Shown here in pieces: positions 24,852-37,650 of a stretch of 64,000 nucleotides of DNA. The notes beneath the pieces are model-generated. The model saw only the letters and a program-made list of their open reading frames with translations, was not told the DNA's origin and did not search any database. Source of the DNA: Pictodentalium vernedei (Eukaryota > Mollusca > Scaphopoda > Dentaliida > Dentaliidae); assembly GCA_031216915.1 (NCBI GenBank), contig CM062296.1, positions 62,981,084-63,045,083 on the forward strand, written 5' to 3'. Positions within the stretch are counted from its first letter, which is position 1, and every line of letters starts with the position of its first letter. A program made the translations under genes and the position numbers.

Positions 24852-26284
24852 TTATGCCCGACAAAATCATGTTATTTCTATTATTGCCACTTTCGCACAT
24901 CGGGTATATTACAATTAAATTATATGCGAATTAAGATAAATAAATGAAGTTTGACGTTTTAGAATTAAAAAAAACAGCGACACTATCGTCTGATTTGTTG
25001 ACAAACAGACCGGGTAACATGACTATCGTCTGATCAGTCTACGACGAAATTTGGGAAGTTAGATGATGAAATATATCTTCGAAATGCGAACTTTAGGCAA
25101 GGAGTTTATTCATCAAAGATGTCATCACTTACTTTGCGTGTATCGCTTCCTATGTTTGATACATTATCTATCCGCGACACAAAGGGAAACACTTGAAACA
25201 AATGTGTTAATTGTGTTTATAAATTAAAAAAAAATCCGAATTGAATTTCGATCCAAATGGAAATCTGGAAAAAATATTGTTGATCGGCTGAGAGATGTGA
25301 CGTCATTGTCTATATTTAGACGTGTCGGGCTGTTATTGACGTGTTGGGCTGTTATAGTCAATAACGGCCCAATACGTCACATAACTTGTGCTTGTTGAGC
25401 ATTACGAGATTTCAACGCCCGACAAAACATCGTTAATGTACTAGGAACGCCCGCAAAAGTGGTAATAATAAATTATAAAGCGACTTTTGAAGTAAGGTAG
25501 TTGTATTTGAGTTAGGGTTTGTTTGAAACGTCGCAGTTCCAATGCTATCCGTTGCCGCTTTCGTCAGCTTCGACATACACGCGAACTGCGATATTCGTTT
25601 ATTTCCATGATGTTACCTTCACAAGTCCACTGGCCCGAGTTTCTGCACTATGCAGTGATTTGGTTGGAAATATTTCATTTCCTGGATGATCACGCTTTGC
25701 AACCAGAATAAAACTGAATTCATTCACAAACTACTCAATGTCGTCTTCTAGGCAGTTCTGTTTGGGGTGGGGATTGGGGTATTTTGGTATTTTTCTCCTA
25801 AATACCAGAACTACCCAGAACCGGCTTCTAAATAACATTCGCACACCGGTTTCAGAAAAAATATTACATTTCTAGTTTGTTTTATCACTCAAAAGGAAAA
25901 TGAAATTGAAATCATTACAGATTGTTCTTTTTTTCAAATAGTCTCATCATCCATAATGTGAATGTAAAATAGTTTGCGTTTGTTAACTGCAATGCACCGT
26001 TGGGTGGTTTCCGGTAAATAGTTATAAAAATGTTTCTACTGTACAGATTCTCAATAATACGTTTACTATTTATAGATTTGAACGCTTTCCCAAAATTACA
26101 TGACTGGAAGATATGAATTCATTATTTAGCTGATATTTATTGAGAAGCACCGCCTAGAATGGGCTGAATATTCGACCGAGATGATTCAGCCTGGGAATAA
26201 TCGGCCTCCAATACAGAATAACACGACCGCAAAAGTTAACACAACATGCAACATTCATTAAATAAAGAACTGCAATTACATGAT
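24852..26284. other. Host non-coding DNA
   Basis: No gene was recognised. A short palindrome lies at 25338-25377. The 62-codon frame at 25523-25711 has no recognised motif. Confidence 0.45.
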
Positions 26285-26533
26285 TAACCCTTTACCCAAC
26301 GTAACGGTCAAAACCGGCCAGCGCTATTCTCAAAAATCGCCAATTAATTTTCAAAATATTTTCATTTTTTGTCTCAAAAACATAGGTTATGACCCCTCGT
26401 TGGAACGAGCTCGTCGAGCTCGTTCCAACGAGGGGTCATAACCTATGTTTTTGAGACAAAAAATGAAAAAATTTAGTTATTCAAGAATTTTTTTTGCAAG
26501 TGTCGTCTGCTTTTCATGTTAGGTAAAGGGTTA
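26285..26533. mobile_element. MITE family A
   Basis: The ends are TAACCCTTTACCCAACGTAA and GTTAGGTAAAGGGTTA, with a central perfect palindrome of about 100 bases around GAGCTCGTCGAGCTC. Confidence 0.9.
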
Positions 26534-26596
26534 CTACAATACGGTCACAGCGGTTCGACATATTTATATAATATAATAATAGATTGAACCAACTGG

Positions 26597-26894
26597 GGGC
26601 GCGGTGGCTCAGTAGGTAGAGGTGCAGGCTGCAACCGCTTTGTGTCCTTGTGCAAAACACTTCACCCCCATTGCCAACGCGGGTGCACGCTGGCGTTCTG
26701 TACTAAGGCGTAGTACACGCCGATGGTGCATTTGTCTTCAACAAACGCTGACCCTGCTTGTATGGAGTTAGTATGTTGGGGAGCCTGGCAGTTGCTCGCC
26801 GTTAGTCGGTGGTTCTTTTCGGATGCTCCCTCCACCGACACGATGTGACTCTGACTGTTGAAATTGTCATTAAACCCCAATAACGAAATAAATT
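26597..26894 (+). mobile_element. tRNA-derived SINE lacking box B
   Basis: The head has box A TGGCTCAGTAGG, then the sequence jumps from GGCTGCA to the body, so the box B region seen in the 6658 copy is deleted between short GCA repeats. The body and tail (TTAAACCCCAATAA) are present. Flanks share an imperfect repeat near GACCAACT. Confidence 0.82.
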
Positions 26895-28752
26895 AGACCA
26901 ACTCGTCGAAATTCAGATTTCTACCATTAAAACTGAGTCGATGCCTTGAAGAGGAGGGAGAAAACTAATTCGAGTTCGCACCATTAATCCATTACCTGTC
27001 AGTACACAAAACTATATACTGCTCGACCCCCTCCACCCTCCCCATTCATGAGTCAAACATTTGTAAAATTTGTCAAGTAGATTTTCAACCAAATAATTTA
27101 GTTTTTTAAGAACCACAAGCGAACTAGTAAATAGTGCGCTCACGGACCATCGGTGTTTGTCCGCTGCGAATTATCTAATTCACTCAACATGTTCTGTATT
27201 CGATTGATTCACACACACTCAAACTGGCAGCGTTTTATGTTGATGCATGGTATAAAATATCTGTACACTGTCGGCTATAAACTCCTCTTTTCTCAATTCA
27301 ATCTTTTGAAATGCTAATATTATTATTCATTCAAATGCTATTAGTTTACGACATCATTCGTGAGTTCAGGTTGAATAATTATGAACCAAATCATGTGCTG
27401 ACTGCAAAATTAAAGGTATAATTTCGAGTTAACTCCCTTGTCTAAATCTTAAATTTTGTTGTTGAGCTGACATTAGAGTTACCCACCTTGAAAAGTTGAA
27501 AAGTCGGAAATGATGTAATCTCTGAAACTAAGGCGCCCTAGGAAAATATATTGTTTGAATAAACGTTTGAGGAATAATCAGGGCTCACAAATAGGGTCGC
27601 CCGACGTTCCGGGACAACCAGAAATTCCTCTCGGGCAACCAAAAATTTTATTTTCACTTTGCCCGAATTGCAACTAGATTTCTTCTGTCCGATTTTGATC
27701 CGATAATCAATGTAGTGGCAAAAAGGGCAGCGCTATACTCTAAAATGGCTACTGAGTATGCAATCTTTTTGCCAGATTTTCATTTTTTACCTCCAAAACA
27801 CAGGTTATAACTCCTCATTTGAACGAGCGTGACACGCTCGTTCAAATGAGGGGTCATAACCTATGTTTTGGAAGCAAAAATTGGGAATATTTAGTTACAC
27901 AACAAAATTTTCCGCAAGTGTTGTCTGCTCCAGGCAATGGGTATTGTGTTAAAAGATAATGAACTGACAATGATTTCACAACGTCGGGCTACCATTTGCT
28001 CGGACGGGCAATCAGATCTCAAAAGAAGCCTGCCCGACGGGCAACCACTTTTTCTCACTATTTGCAAGCCCTCAATTCAATTGTACTGATATCTTGCATC
28101 ATTGTTGAATATTCCAGATAAATAGAGTGAATTGATGACTTTTTACAACAATTGCAAAATATTCATCAAACACAATGTGAAATCTCTTCAGAAGTCAGAA
28201 TGTGATTTTAAAACTATCACAGATGGGAAATTTAGTTTCACAAGAGTTTTGTTTTCTGTTAACATCAATTAATATAGGAATTATATCATTCTAGTTGAGT
28301 AAAAGTGGCATACACATTCAGGCTTATATTTTCCCAAAGTAGTATGTGGAAGAAAAGTTTACATGAATTGGACAGTCTATTGATATTGGTGAATTATATA
28401 GCTGCAACCCCAATTTTTGAAACAAAATTGACATTTACCTTGTTTCGTGAGGTCTGGAACACATTTTCTCTTGCAGTATGGTTAAATGAGACATGTTTTT
28501 CCCAAGGGTGTTTAGTTTTATTCTTGGATTATGGTTGTTTTAAAAGAAAGCGGTGAATTCTTATCCCTCACAGATTACACGTTAGGTAAGAAAACCTACT
28601 GGAGGCAATGCCAGTTTTTTAAGCCCATTTGACATAGTTTGGACAATTTTCGCCGAAAGAACCATTTTCCCATGTTCGTTTCTCAGCAGAAGCCAAAATT
28701 GGAATTCTCATGGAAAAATTACCCTTTTATCACATTAAAGGGGTAAAATGTA
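26895..28752. other. Host non-coding DNA
   Basis: No gene was recognised. It contains the diverged MITE A at 27710-27953. The 83-codon frame at 28305-28556 shows no domain. Confidence 0.45.
27710..27953. mobile_element. MITE family A, diverged
   Basis: The palindrome GGTTATAACTCCTCATTTGA with its inverse is clear and the family flanks CATTTTTTACCTCCAAAAC and GCAAGTGTTGTCTGCTCC are recognisable. The terminal GGGTTA motifs are altered. Confidence 0.65.
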
Positions 28753-29066
28753 CAGTTAAAACTAGAAGTCCTGTCATGAAATGCGCACAAATACCCCGTT
28801 GATATGCGCGTTAATGTACGCGTTATGGCCCAAGTAAAGCTATCAAATTCTGTACATATGGCCTGTGCACAACTAATGTTTCAGCCAATGGACCTCCGGG
28901 TAACCCGGAGGTCCATTGGCAGAAACATTGCATGTGTTTGCTATGAGTAACCAAGGGAACCTGCCCTGCTTTGGATGCCATTTGATATGGCAATTGCGCG
29001 CAATTCCAACGCGCAATTAAGCCTAGATAAGCGCACTATTCGTGACAGGACTTCTAGTTTTAACTG
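28753..29066. mobile_element. MITE family B, complete
   Basis: It is flanked by TA (28751-28752 and 29067-29068). The ends CAGTTAAAACTAGAAGTCCT and GGACTTCTAGTTTTAACTG are inverted repeats and the core palindrome is CAATGGACCTCCGGGTAACC. CAGT ends and the TA target fit Tc1/mariner-like elements. Confidence 0.9.
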
Positions 29067-30403
29067 TATCTTTTGGTAGGATTGTGGTTGATTATAGGAA
29101 ATACATATTTTGTCTTTCAAACCTGTTCTAATTATTATTTTTGAACATTATTCACATTTAAATGTTTATTGGGGGTGGGGGGTGGGGGGGGGGGGGGTGG
29201 GCAATACCTTACAATATTCTTTTATTGTTTTGAAAAGTTATATTTTTGTCACAGTCAGCTATAAAATCTATATATTGCCAAAAATAGGGCTGTTAATGCA
29301 AGCAAATTCTCATCTAGAGCAAGTGTAGCCTACAGGAGAACACTATAACCTCTGGCAACTGCCAAATGACAGCATATTATACACTATTAACACATTTATT
29401 TAAACCGTGGTTCTCCTCATCGTCCCAGGTGCAGAGGGGAATTCAATCTTCCAACCCCCTCCCGAATATCACCGTGCAAACACGTAGCCAGAAAACTGTA
29501 CCTGTTTTGTTTTGTTTTTATTGTTGTTGTTTTGTTTTTTTTTTGTTCTTTTTTTTTTTGTTTTTTTTTTTGTTTGGGGGGGGGGGGGGGGGTTAGGGTG
29601 GTTAAAATTGAATTCCAACAAACTGTTTCATTAAGGTTCTGCTGCTACCATTTGAGTTTTTTAATCCATAATTTTCTGAAACGTCAATATATCAAGAGAC
29701 GAAACAAGGAAACCACCAGTTTGGAGATCTGTCAAAAACACGAGACTAGTGATGCTTTTTAATTTATTAACCAAAGGTCAATTTAACTTGTTGTGCTCTT
29801 TGAAACCTCACTTTACACCTCATTTTGACCCATTCCTAATTGTCAGATGATCCTGAAATAACTTTGTTGAAAAGGTTTTTTTCCGTAGGTTTCAGATGTG
29901 ACATTAACTCCAATTTGATTTTTTGACCCCAAAATTCTCAGATCACGGCCCAAATTACTGCATATGGTCATTTTTTCTATGAATCATTGACGCAGAATGC
30001 CTCATAAAATAAGGTAGAAGATATTTGCTTTTTAAGAGAGCTTGTCTGAGGTTGCCCGAATACAGCTGATTTTTTTTTTTTTTTTGGTAAAAAACAACGT
30101 TTAGAGAAATGTGACGTCAGGGGCGTCATCATGTGAAGTTGTTGACAGTGGAAGTCCAGCAAATGTTCCTACCTTGAAACAGTTTCCCCCAAGAGTCCAA
30201 CCGTCCGCTCAGTGCAAGGATAACAATAAAAGTAGAGAGATAACGAGTTGCACAAAAATGTGACTTCAGATGGTCCGTCGGTGATGGTCACAAGGAACCC
30301 TAGTTCATGTTACTTCCAAGTCAAAATTACCCACGATGGCAAATGATAGAGCAATATGTTTGAAGTGATGGAGTCGCAAACTCTGGCATCATTCACGCAG
30401 ATA

Positions 30404-30685
30404 CAGTTAAAACTAGAAGTCCTGTCATGAAATGCGCAGAATAGCACGTTGACATGCGCGTTAATGTGCGCGTTATGACCCAAGTAAAGCTACCAAATTC
30501 TGTGCATATGGCCTGTGCACAAGCAATGTTTCAGTCAATGGACCTCCGGGTAACCCGGAGGTCCATCGGCAGAAACATTGCATGTGTTTGCTATGAGTAA
30601 CCAGTAGAACACGCCGTGTTTTGGATGCCATTCAACTAAGCCAAGGTAAGCGCATAATTCGTGACAGGACTTCTAGTTTAAACTG
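30404..30685. mobile_element. MITE family B, insertion present only in duplication unit 1
   Basis: It is flanked by TA (30402-30403 and 30686-30687). The matching site in unit 2 (37969-37970) is a single TA in otherwise matching flanks, so this is a clean filled/empty pair that proves the TA target duplication and the element ends. Confidence 0.95.
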
Positions 30686-33017
30686 TATATTAGAGACATC
30701 AAAACGTGCCGTACAGATGATAAAGACCCAATCGTTTTGGGCGATCTTACCCCAGGTTCCAAATTTCAGAAAGTATGTAGGAAGACAAAATAACAAAAGC
30801 ATGACGTTTATGACGTCAAAAAGTGACATCGAGGACGGTTCGATACCCAGCCCACGCTTCTCCCAGAACAAAATTACATCAAGGGACGGAACTGCGTCTA
30901 AAAATAAGAAATGGTGGAGTGTAAAATCAGCTGTTTCGTCATTATCCAGTGTAAAATATTATGCTACAAAAGCTAATGATTTCTGTGACAAAGGTGCTAA
31001 GTTTTTTTGGTCACAAAATTAGTTGATTTTTTTTATAAAACTCATGACCTCTGGTTATGGCAAAACCTGGCGATTTTTATGACAAAAGTGGTAAAATGCG
31101 ACAACGTCTGTCGATATTTATTGCAAAAACTTGTCAGTTATTACGGAAGAGGTGTGGCACACGGACCTGTGAGTGTATTTAAAATGGCACTACCATGTTA
31201 ATAGGAATTTATAATGTTTGGTTTTTAATACTCCGCCTGGTAGCCAGGGGTCAAACACCTAAACCACTACACCATTGGAAACCGTCAAAACCGATTGCTA
31301 GAATGTAACTGTTTTGTGGCTGCGTAGAGCCGTCGATGGCCTTCGCTTATCATCTGTTGTAACAAGTTATTAAATTGTAATTACAAGTTAGGTAACGGGA
31401 AGTTACAAGCTAATTAAATTGAAATTACAAGATAGTACATGAAAATTGTAATTACAAGATAGTATCTTGTAAATACAAGTTAGTACCTAGTAATTACAAG
31501 ATGATAAGCGCTGGTAATTGGCTGCTCTACGATACTTCATACTTCATAGAAATCGCCAAACGTTTAGGACACACTTTTCCAAAATTCGGCACCGGGGACC
31601 CAAAGTAAAGGATAACACAGACGTGAATTTGCCAAGTGATACATGTCAAAATAAAGTGCGTTATGAAGTAATGAAAATAGATTCATCAACGTTACCTTAA
31701 AAATATTGGACCTGGTGTTCGAAAAATCTGTAATCTGGGAGACCCAACAGTGGTCAGTTGTATTCGCACGATTTTACAACCGATTTATGCCAGATATTTC
31801 TAAATTGCAATTATTAACCAAATGATGTCGAATAAACTGCGAGATGTTTCAACTCCTTGTTGTTTTCAGTTATGATTAACAATAAATATGCGTGGCATAT
31901 AATATACTAGCGGAAAAAAGAAACGTAATTTTTTTCTTTGGTAAATATTTCAAATGTGGTATGGATGATTATTTCATTGTTTGGATTTTGATGTTATTTT
32001 TACATTACTGATTTAATTTTGACGAGTTTTGTTGTCTTAACAGTTAACACAGACGGCGTTTGCATGGATAACGTTCAAATGTGGATACCCTACGCTATTT
32101 CCTGATCAAATTAGCGAGCGATAGCGGGTGTGCCCACCCGGGCTTCAGTTGCTGATCTAACTCTTAGGAATCTGCGAATCCCATTAATCACATTTTTTGG
32201 AATCCCGAATCAAATCTTGTATCTGATATCGATCTTGAATCGAATCTTAATAGACAAGTTATTTGCTTAGATATTGAAAATGACCATAAACACCAATAAA
32301 TAAATATTCTCTGTAGCACTGTCGCTGAAACATGTAGGCATATCATTGAACGTTTTAGCTTTTGAAGGCTCAGCTTGTTACTATTACTGCAGCCTGTGAC
32401 AACAACGACTGCTTCTGGACAACATGAGCCACACAGTCTTGCAAAATTTCACTTTTGAAGCATCAACCATTATTGTACCTCCAATTCGACGCATGGAAAA
32501 GTGATATATCCTGAGATATGACAGTGCTGGAGACAGACAGGAAGAGGCGGGGGGGGGGGGGGGGTACGTTTGGGAATGTATATTTACTACATTAAATTGT
32601 GCAATGCTGCTTCCGTCCTTCCTTATATCCAACATTTTATTCGTATTTGTTTTTAGAGTATGATAGGGCTGTTCGTTGTAGAAGCGCCAATACTACAGTT
32701 GGTGTTTCCAGAGAATGGTCGGTCATCAAGGAATCTCCGCCGACTCGAGATGAAACCCATGACATCCTGAATGAGAGACCAGCACACGAATCCACGCGAT
32801 CACCACCTCACTCCCACTCCAGTTTGACTGTAAGGGTATGAAACGAGTAAGTGCAAAGTAACTCGTTGCAAAATGGTAAAGGAACGGAACGTCCCGGGGT
32901 ACGAACTGGTAAGGAAACGAAAGTAGTAAGGTAAGGGAAGGCACTATGGCGAACTGATGTAACACTGAAAACTCCCATAGACATGTGTTCGCCATAGTAC
33001 ATCCACGTTTTGATGTA

Positions 33018-33274
33018 CAGTACGTGGAGAGTGTATTATCACTAGATCACCCGCAGAGTGGAGATTCCACCCGAGTAATAATTGCAAATTTGTTGCAAAG
33101 CATAACCGGCACAATCAAAGTTTCGGCCAATGGACCTCCAGGTTAAACCCGGAGGTCCATTGGCTGAAACATTGCTTGTGTTCTTTGTCGATATGTACAG
33201 AATTTGAAAGTTATAGCTTGGGTGATAACCCCACTCCGCGGGTGATTTAGTTACAATCCACTCTCCACGTACTG
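33018..33274. mobile_element. MITE family C, insertion present only in duplication unit 1
   Basis: Ends CAGTACGTGG...CCACGTACTG are flanked by TA. Unit 2 has the empty site GATGTACTATAGC at about 40614-40626. The centre is the same CCTCCGGGTT-type palindrome as family B. Confidence 0.93.
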
Positions 33275-33448
33275 TACTGTAGCAAACTAATTCAACACTG
33301 AAAATCCCCATAGATATTTTTATGTTAGAGTGTCATAGGCCGATGGCGCTATGGCGTAAAAATGTCAATGGGGATTTTACTAGTGTTTCCATTTATATTT
33401 ATACTAATCTAACCAAAATAAGATTTTTGTCACTGGACGTAATGTGCA

Positions 33449-34222
33449 AGTAGGTGTATATGGAGAGTCTTGGCTCACCTCCAATCGTGTGAGCCAGAAA
33501 TTTAGGTGAGCTAGAAAAGTCGAGTTATTTTTGGAAAAACACAAATCTTTCTGGTAAAAAAAGTTGATTTTTCCAAAAATAACTCAGTTTTTCCCCGAAA
33601 ACCGTGGGGTTTTCCGGGAAAATGTTTAAATTCGGGCATTTCTGGCCCACTTTCGAAAATGTCTAAAAATGCCCGGTTTGACGAATTCACTTTTCATAAA
33701 TTTAACGCCGAGTCTCTCGCGACAAAATTTACTTTTTCACAGACGTAACACGGACTCGGTGATCGATACAATTTTTTTCGACATGCCCGGAATTGGATTT
33801 TGTACGATTGTGACCGGAGACAGATTAGCACTGAGATTTCCATTGGAATAAATTCCGAAAAAAACATGCTTTCTTGCGATTGCGAGTTGGAAAAAATACG
33901 CGTTCGAACGTCGATTCCCACGGTAAAATACAATCCGATTCAACCGGCGAATTCCTAAATTGACCGGGTAAAACTCTATCCAGAACGTGGATTTCCCACA
34001 GGAAAAACAATCCGATTCAACGGGCGAATTCGTATATTGAGCCGGTAAACTCGACCTTGTGAGACCGAACGTGCGAGTCTAAGAATTGTTAGATTAGCTG
34101 GACGACGACGACGATCTGGGGGATTGGGGGAGGAGGATCGAGATTGAAAAAAAACAAAATGTATGTAATATATATGTAATATATTATTATTATGACGAGT
34201 TGTGAGACGAGTGATAAAAAAT
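33449..34222. repeat. Left terminal inverted repeat of element 1, copy A
   Basis: It begins AGTAGGTGTATATGG and is the diverged inverse of 52338-53005. Well-preserved blocks are TCGACATGCCCGGAATTGG, GACAGATTAGCACTGAGAT and GATCTGGGGGATTGGGGGAG. A 20-base flank is followed by the first gene at 34364. Overlapping open frames here are not genes. Confidence 0.88.
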
Positions 34223-34363
34223 TGACCGTTTAAAAAAAAATAAAAATAAAAAAAATCTGTAAAATATATATATATATATAAAACAACATTAAAAAAAAAT
34301 AAGAATACAAAAATAACTGTTATTCATTGAAGAAAAAAAAATAATAAATAAATAAATAAAACA

Positions 34364-35099
34364 ATGTTTCTATACATCGGAGATTCGAAGCGACGGGACG
34401 AGCATGTTCGCGAATTGCAAATTAATACGGAGTAAGGAGAATATTCAGGCGCAGGACAGGGCTAGGCGATTGGGAGGGATGGTGTTAAGACGAGAGACGA
34501 CCAAGTTGTTCAAACCCGTCACCGAGGTTCAGGAACGAGCCAGGAAAGAGATCGTCGAGGAAATTGAGACCCATATTTGAAGGTTCTCAGAGGATGGCTT
34601 TGTTCTCCGGTAGTTTTGCGCCGAGAACTTTGTCCGATTACATTCCGATGGGAATCAAGACCGATTTCCGTCGGAGTAGTTGTATAGCGTCGCTGCAGAC
34701 GCTACTCCGACGGGAATCGAGACCGATCCAAGTAGCGTCGATAGTAGCGACGCTTCAAGCATTGTTAGCAGCGTCAGATCTGACGATGTTAGTAGTGGAA
34801 TCGTGAAAGATCCGATGTACGGATTTCGTCGTCATCGAGATGAAACATTCGTGGGTGACACAGAGGTATCGTTTGAATACGGCTATTTGATCGTCGATTC
34901 GAACAGGTACGAAATGACCGACAGACTCCATTCTCTGCTCGCTCACCGGAGACCTGCAGATTACACTAAGGAGGATTACCAAAATTACAGAAACATTCTG
35001 AATCAGGCTCATGCAATGAAGAAGAACAACGATCCCAAAGAGACGAGACCGAAGGATAGGAGAGGTTACAAGTGGAAGAACGTGATGAGTCCCATATAG
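34364..35099 (+). pseudogene. Conserved virion-type protein, copy A, broken
   Basis: The frame opens MFLYIGDSKRRDE but a 7-base insertion soon after, relative to copy B, puts in a stop. The best preserved part is 34680-35099, with the VSFEYGYLIVD strand, the LHSLLAHRRPAD segment and the KDRRGYKWKNV..PI end. That block is a hallmark of a conserved protein family in metazoan Polinton-like elements. The frame stops at a TAG (35097-35099), shared with copy B, where the family normally continues. The true C-terminus is missing because of a deletion of about 373 bp after 35137. Confidence 0.75.
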
Positions 35100-35137
35100 G
35101 AATCAAATGAGAGATTCGTGAGATCGACGACTGGAAC

Positions 35138-35439
35138 TCGTAAATTCACTGGCGATGCCGTGAAACAGTTCGCCTTGAGCGCTGTCAAAATTGGAAAAAA
35201 AGACGGCGATCGATGCGGGTAAGAAAACTGCGACCGAAGCGAGCAGTAGAATACCTTCGGAAGCTGGCAAGAGAGGTGCCGACGTGTTGATTAATAAATT
35301 CATAACTCCACCACCACAACCTGCCAAACGATCGAGAATCGAACCAAGAAGTTGGCGAGACTTCTATGATGATGTCGTACCGACACAAGATTTAGCTAAA
35401 ATGACGAAAGGATCGGGATTGAAGGTGATTTATGAATAA
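35138..35439 (+). pseudogene. Small basic virion-type protein, copy A, N-terminus deleted
   Basis: Only the C-terminal part survives. It is rich in Lys, Ala and Thr (KKTAIDAGKKTATEA), followed by PPPQPAKRSRIEPRSWRDFY and the end SGLKVIYE. The start codon lies in the segment present in copy B (42475-42847) but deleted here. The basic Ala/Lys-rich stretch suggests a core or DNA-binding virion protein, but the function is not known. Confidence 0.55.
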
Positions 35440-35540
35440 AAATCTTTTTATAAATAATATATATAAAAATAGGAATTAAAATAAAAAAAATAGAAAAAAG
35501 CATAGTTCAGAACATAGTTAAAAAAAACTGGAGAAAGAAA

Positions 35541-36329
35541 ATGGATATCAAAGACATGTTTTGGAATAACGCGATGACCAAGAGGTCGAATGACGAGTTC
35601 TTTCCCAAGAGCATAACAGGTCTGATAGTGGGAAATTCGAATTGAGAAAGACCAATCTCTTAATGAATCTATTATTGCAACCCAACTGGTTAGATTACGA
35701 CAGATTATTCGTTTTCGACAAGAGTCTCTTTCCACCGGAATACAGATTGCTTCGAGAGTGCATGAATCGTAAATTACCCAATGACGTCATGTCGAGAACC
35801 GTCGACAATCGAGACGAATTCGAAGGAGATGAGACTTCGAATATATAGGAAGGGGCAGTGAAAGAATTGACTAGGAGAAACGCTGAGTGTTCGAATGTGG
35901 AATGTCTGTTTTACGAGAACGCTGACGACGTTCCCGATCCCAGACAGTTGAAATCGGAGAATAAGAATCTCATGATATTCGACGACCTGCTGTTGGAGAG
36001 ACAGAATCGATACGAATCGTATTACGTTCGAGGACGTCATAGCAACGTGGATATTTTCTATCTGTCCCAGAATTATTTTCGGCTGCCCAGGCAGACGATA
36101 AGGGAGAATGCTAATTTTCTGTGTGTCTTTCGTCAGGATCTCAAGAATTCTCAATCACATCTATGGAGATCATGTGGCCAACGACATGAGCAGGGAATTC
36201 AGGAGATTATGTAAGAAGGTGTGGGACAACGGACTTTACAATTTCGTGGTGATCGATCTGACTAGCGAATCTAACAACGGAAAATATCGAAGTGGATTCG
36301 ACGATTTTTTTTTATATTTCCGACAATAA
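35541..36329 (+). pseudogene. A32/FtsK-like packaging ATPase, copy A, broken
   Basis: The reading frame starts MDIKDMFWNNAM. The Walker A (P-loop) site at about 35630 is interrupted: GNSN is followed by a stop and a one-base shift before KTNLLMNLL. Walker B is intact as NLMIFDDLL. A TAG interrupts the middle (about 35848) and an extra T in AAGAATTCTCAATCAC shifts the C-terminal part, which ends in the GKYRSGFDDF block. The Walker A and extra-T lesions are shared with copy B. The family pumps genomes into capsids. Confidence 0.8.
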
Positions 36330-36412
36330 TAGAGAAGAAAATAAAAATAAATAAAAAAATACAAAAAATATTGATTAAATATATAAATAATAAATAATAA
36401 ATAATAAAAAAA

Positions 36413-36710
36413 ATGTCAGAACATCTATTAGAACAGATAGTCGAGAATATGGCTGCGAAACAGTCCTTTCAAATCGTAGTGAGTCACGACACGACTCGAT
36501 TCACTACGAAATTCGAACCTTCCATCGAGATACGAGATAGCATTGGTTAATCTCGAGACTTACAATTCGTTTCCCGTCACCGAAAAGAATAGTGTGCTCA
36601 AGTATTCCAACGGTGTGGATTGGTTCGAGATTCGATTTCCCAAAGGGAGTTATGACATAGACGATCTGAACCATCACATCCAGCTGAGGCTGAACACCGA
36701 TGGTCACGGA
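36413..36710 (+). pseudogene. Minor-capsid/penton-like protein, copy A, truncated
   Basis: It starts MSEHLLEQIVEN. A 16-base deletion relative to copy B shifts the frame near 36525, and the gene is cut at 36710 by the duplication junction. The conserved YEIALVNLETYNSFPV and FPKGSYDIDDLNHHIQ blocks are recognisable. The family accompanies capsid genes in these elements, and penton identity is inferred. Confidence 0.75.
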
Positions 36711-37618
36711 CATTATTCACATTCAAATGTTTATGGGGGGGGGGGGGGGGGGGGGGCAATACCTTACAATATTCTTTCATTGTTTTGAAAAGTTATGTTT
36801 TTGTCACAGTCAGCTATAAAATCTATATATTGCCAAAAATAGGGCTGTTAGTGCAAGCAAATTCTCATCTAGAGCAAGTGTAGCCTACAGGAGAACACTA
36901 TAACCTCTGGCAACTGCCAAATGACAGCATATTCTACACTATTAACACATTTATTTAAACCATGGTTCTCCTCATCGTCTCAGGTGCAGAGGGGAATTCA
37001 ATCTTCCAACCCCCTCCCGAATATCACCGTGCAAACACGTAGCCAGAAAACTGTACCTGTTTTGTTTTTATTGTTGTTGTTTTGTTTTTTTTTGTTCTTT
37101 TTTTTTGTTTTTTTTTTTTTTTGGGGGGGGGGGAGGGTGGTTACAATTGAATTCCGACAAACTGTTTCATTAAGTTTCTGCTGCTACCATTTGAGTTTTT
37201 TAATCCATAATTTTCTGAAACGTCAGTATATCAAGAGACGAAACAAGGAAACCATCAGTTTGGAGATCTGTCAAAAACACGAGACTAGTGATGCTTTTTA
37301 ATTTATTAACCAAAGGTCAATTTAATTTGTCGTGCTCTTTGAAACCTCAAACCTCACTTTACACCACAGTTTGACCCATTCCTAATTGTCAGATGATCCT
37401 GAAATAACTTTGTTGAAAAGGTTTTTTCCGTAGGTTTCAGATGTGACATTAATTCCAATTTGATTTTTTGACCCCAAAGGTCCCTATTCTCAGATCACGG
37501 CCCAAATTACTGCATATGGTCATTTTTTCTATGAATCATTGACGCAGAATGCCTCATAAAATAAGGTAGAAGATATTTGCTTTTTGAGAGAGCTTGTCTG
37601 AGGTTGCCCGAATACAGC

Positions 37619-37650
<32 letters not shown>

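Larger units (their letters stand above)
29146..36710. repeat. Tandem duplication, unit 1 (7.57 kb)
   Basis: The sequence from CATTATTCAC at 29146 is repeated from 36711 in the same order to 44426. Unit 1 carries about 4.3 kb of host DNA and the left 3.3 kb of element 1. Besides the element it holds open frames with no known domain (30621-31022 and others), AATTACAAG repeats at about 31380-31510, a G-run and long T-runs. Removing the MITEs and the 373-bp segment that differ, the two units have nearly the same length. Confidence 0.95.
33449..36710 (+). mobile_element. Polinton-like element 1, copy A (left third only)
   Basis: The left TIR and four gene remnants in the same order as copy B are present. 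The copy ends abruptly at 36710, where the tandem duplication joins it to host DNA. Flanking TGTGCA at 33443-33448 is the candidate target duplication inherited from the original insertion. Confidence 0.9.

Noticed and set aside
29366..29596. Open frame with poly-Phe and poly-Gly end (also 36921-37301)
   Set aside because: The frame runs through T- and G-homopolymers and exists twice only because of the tandem duplication. No domain was seen.
30621..31022. Frame of 133 codons repeated at 38000-38305
   Set aside because: Conservation is explained by the duplication; the start of the first copy lies inside a MITE and the second copy lacks that part. No family was recognised.
31237..31295. tRNA-like stretch on the minus strand (TGGTGTAGTGGTTTAGGTG; duplicated near 38515-38570)
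   Set aside because: The A-box-like part and an anticodon-arm-like part are visible, but there is no T-arm or box B and the 3' half does not fold. At best it is a tRNA-derived fragment.
33694..34010. Three overlapping minus-strand frames inside the left TIR
   Set aside because: They recur only because the TIR is present three times; they share no recognised motif and are interrupted differently in each copy.
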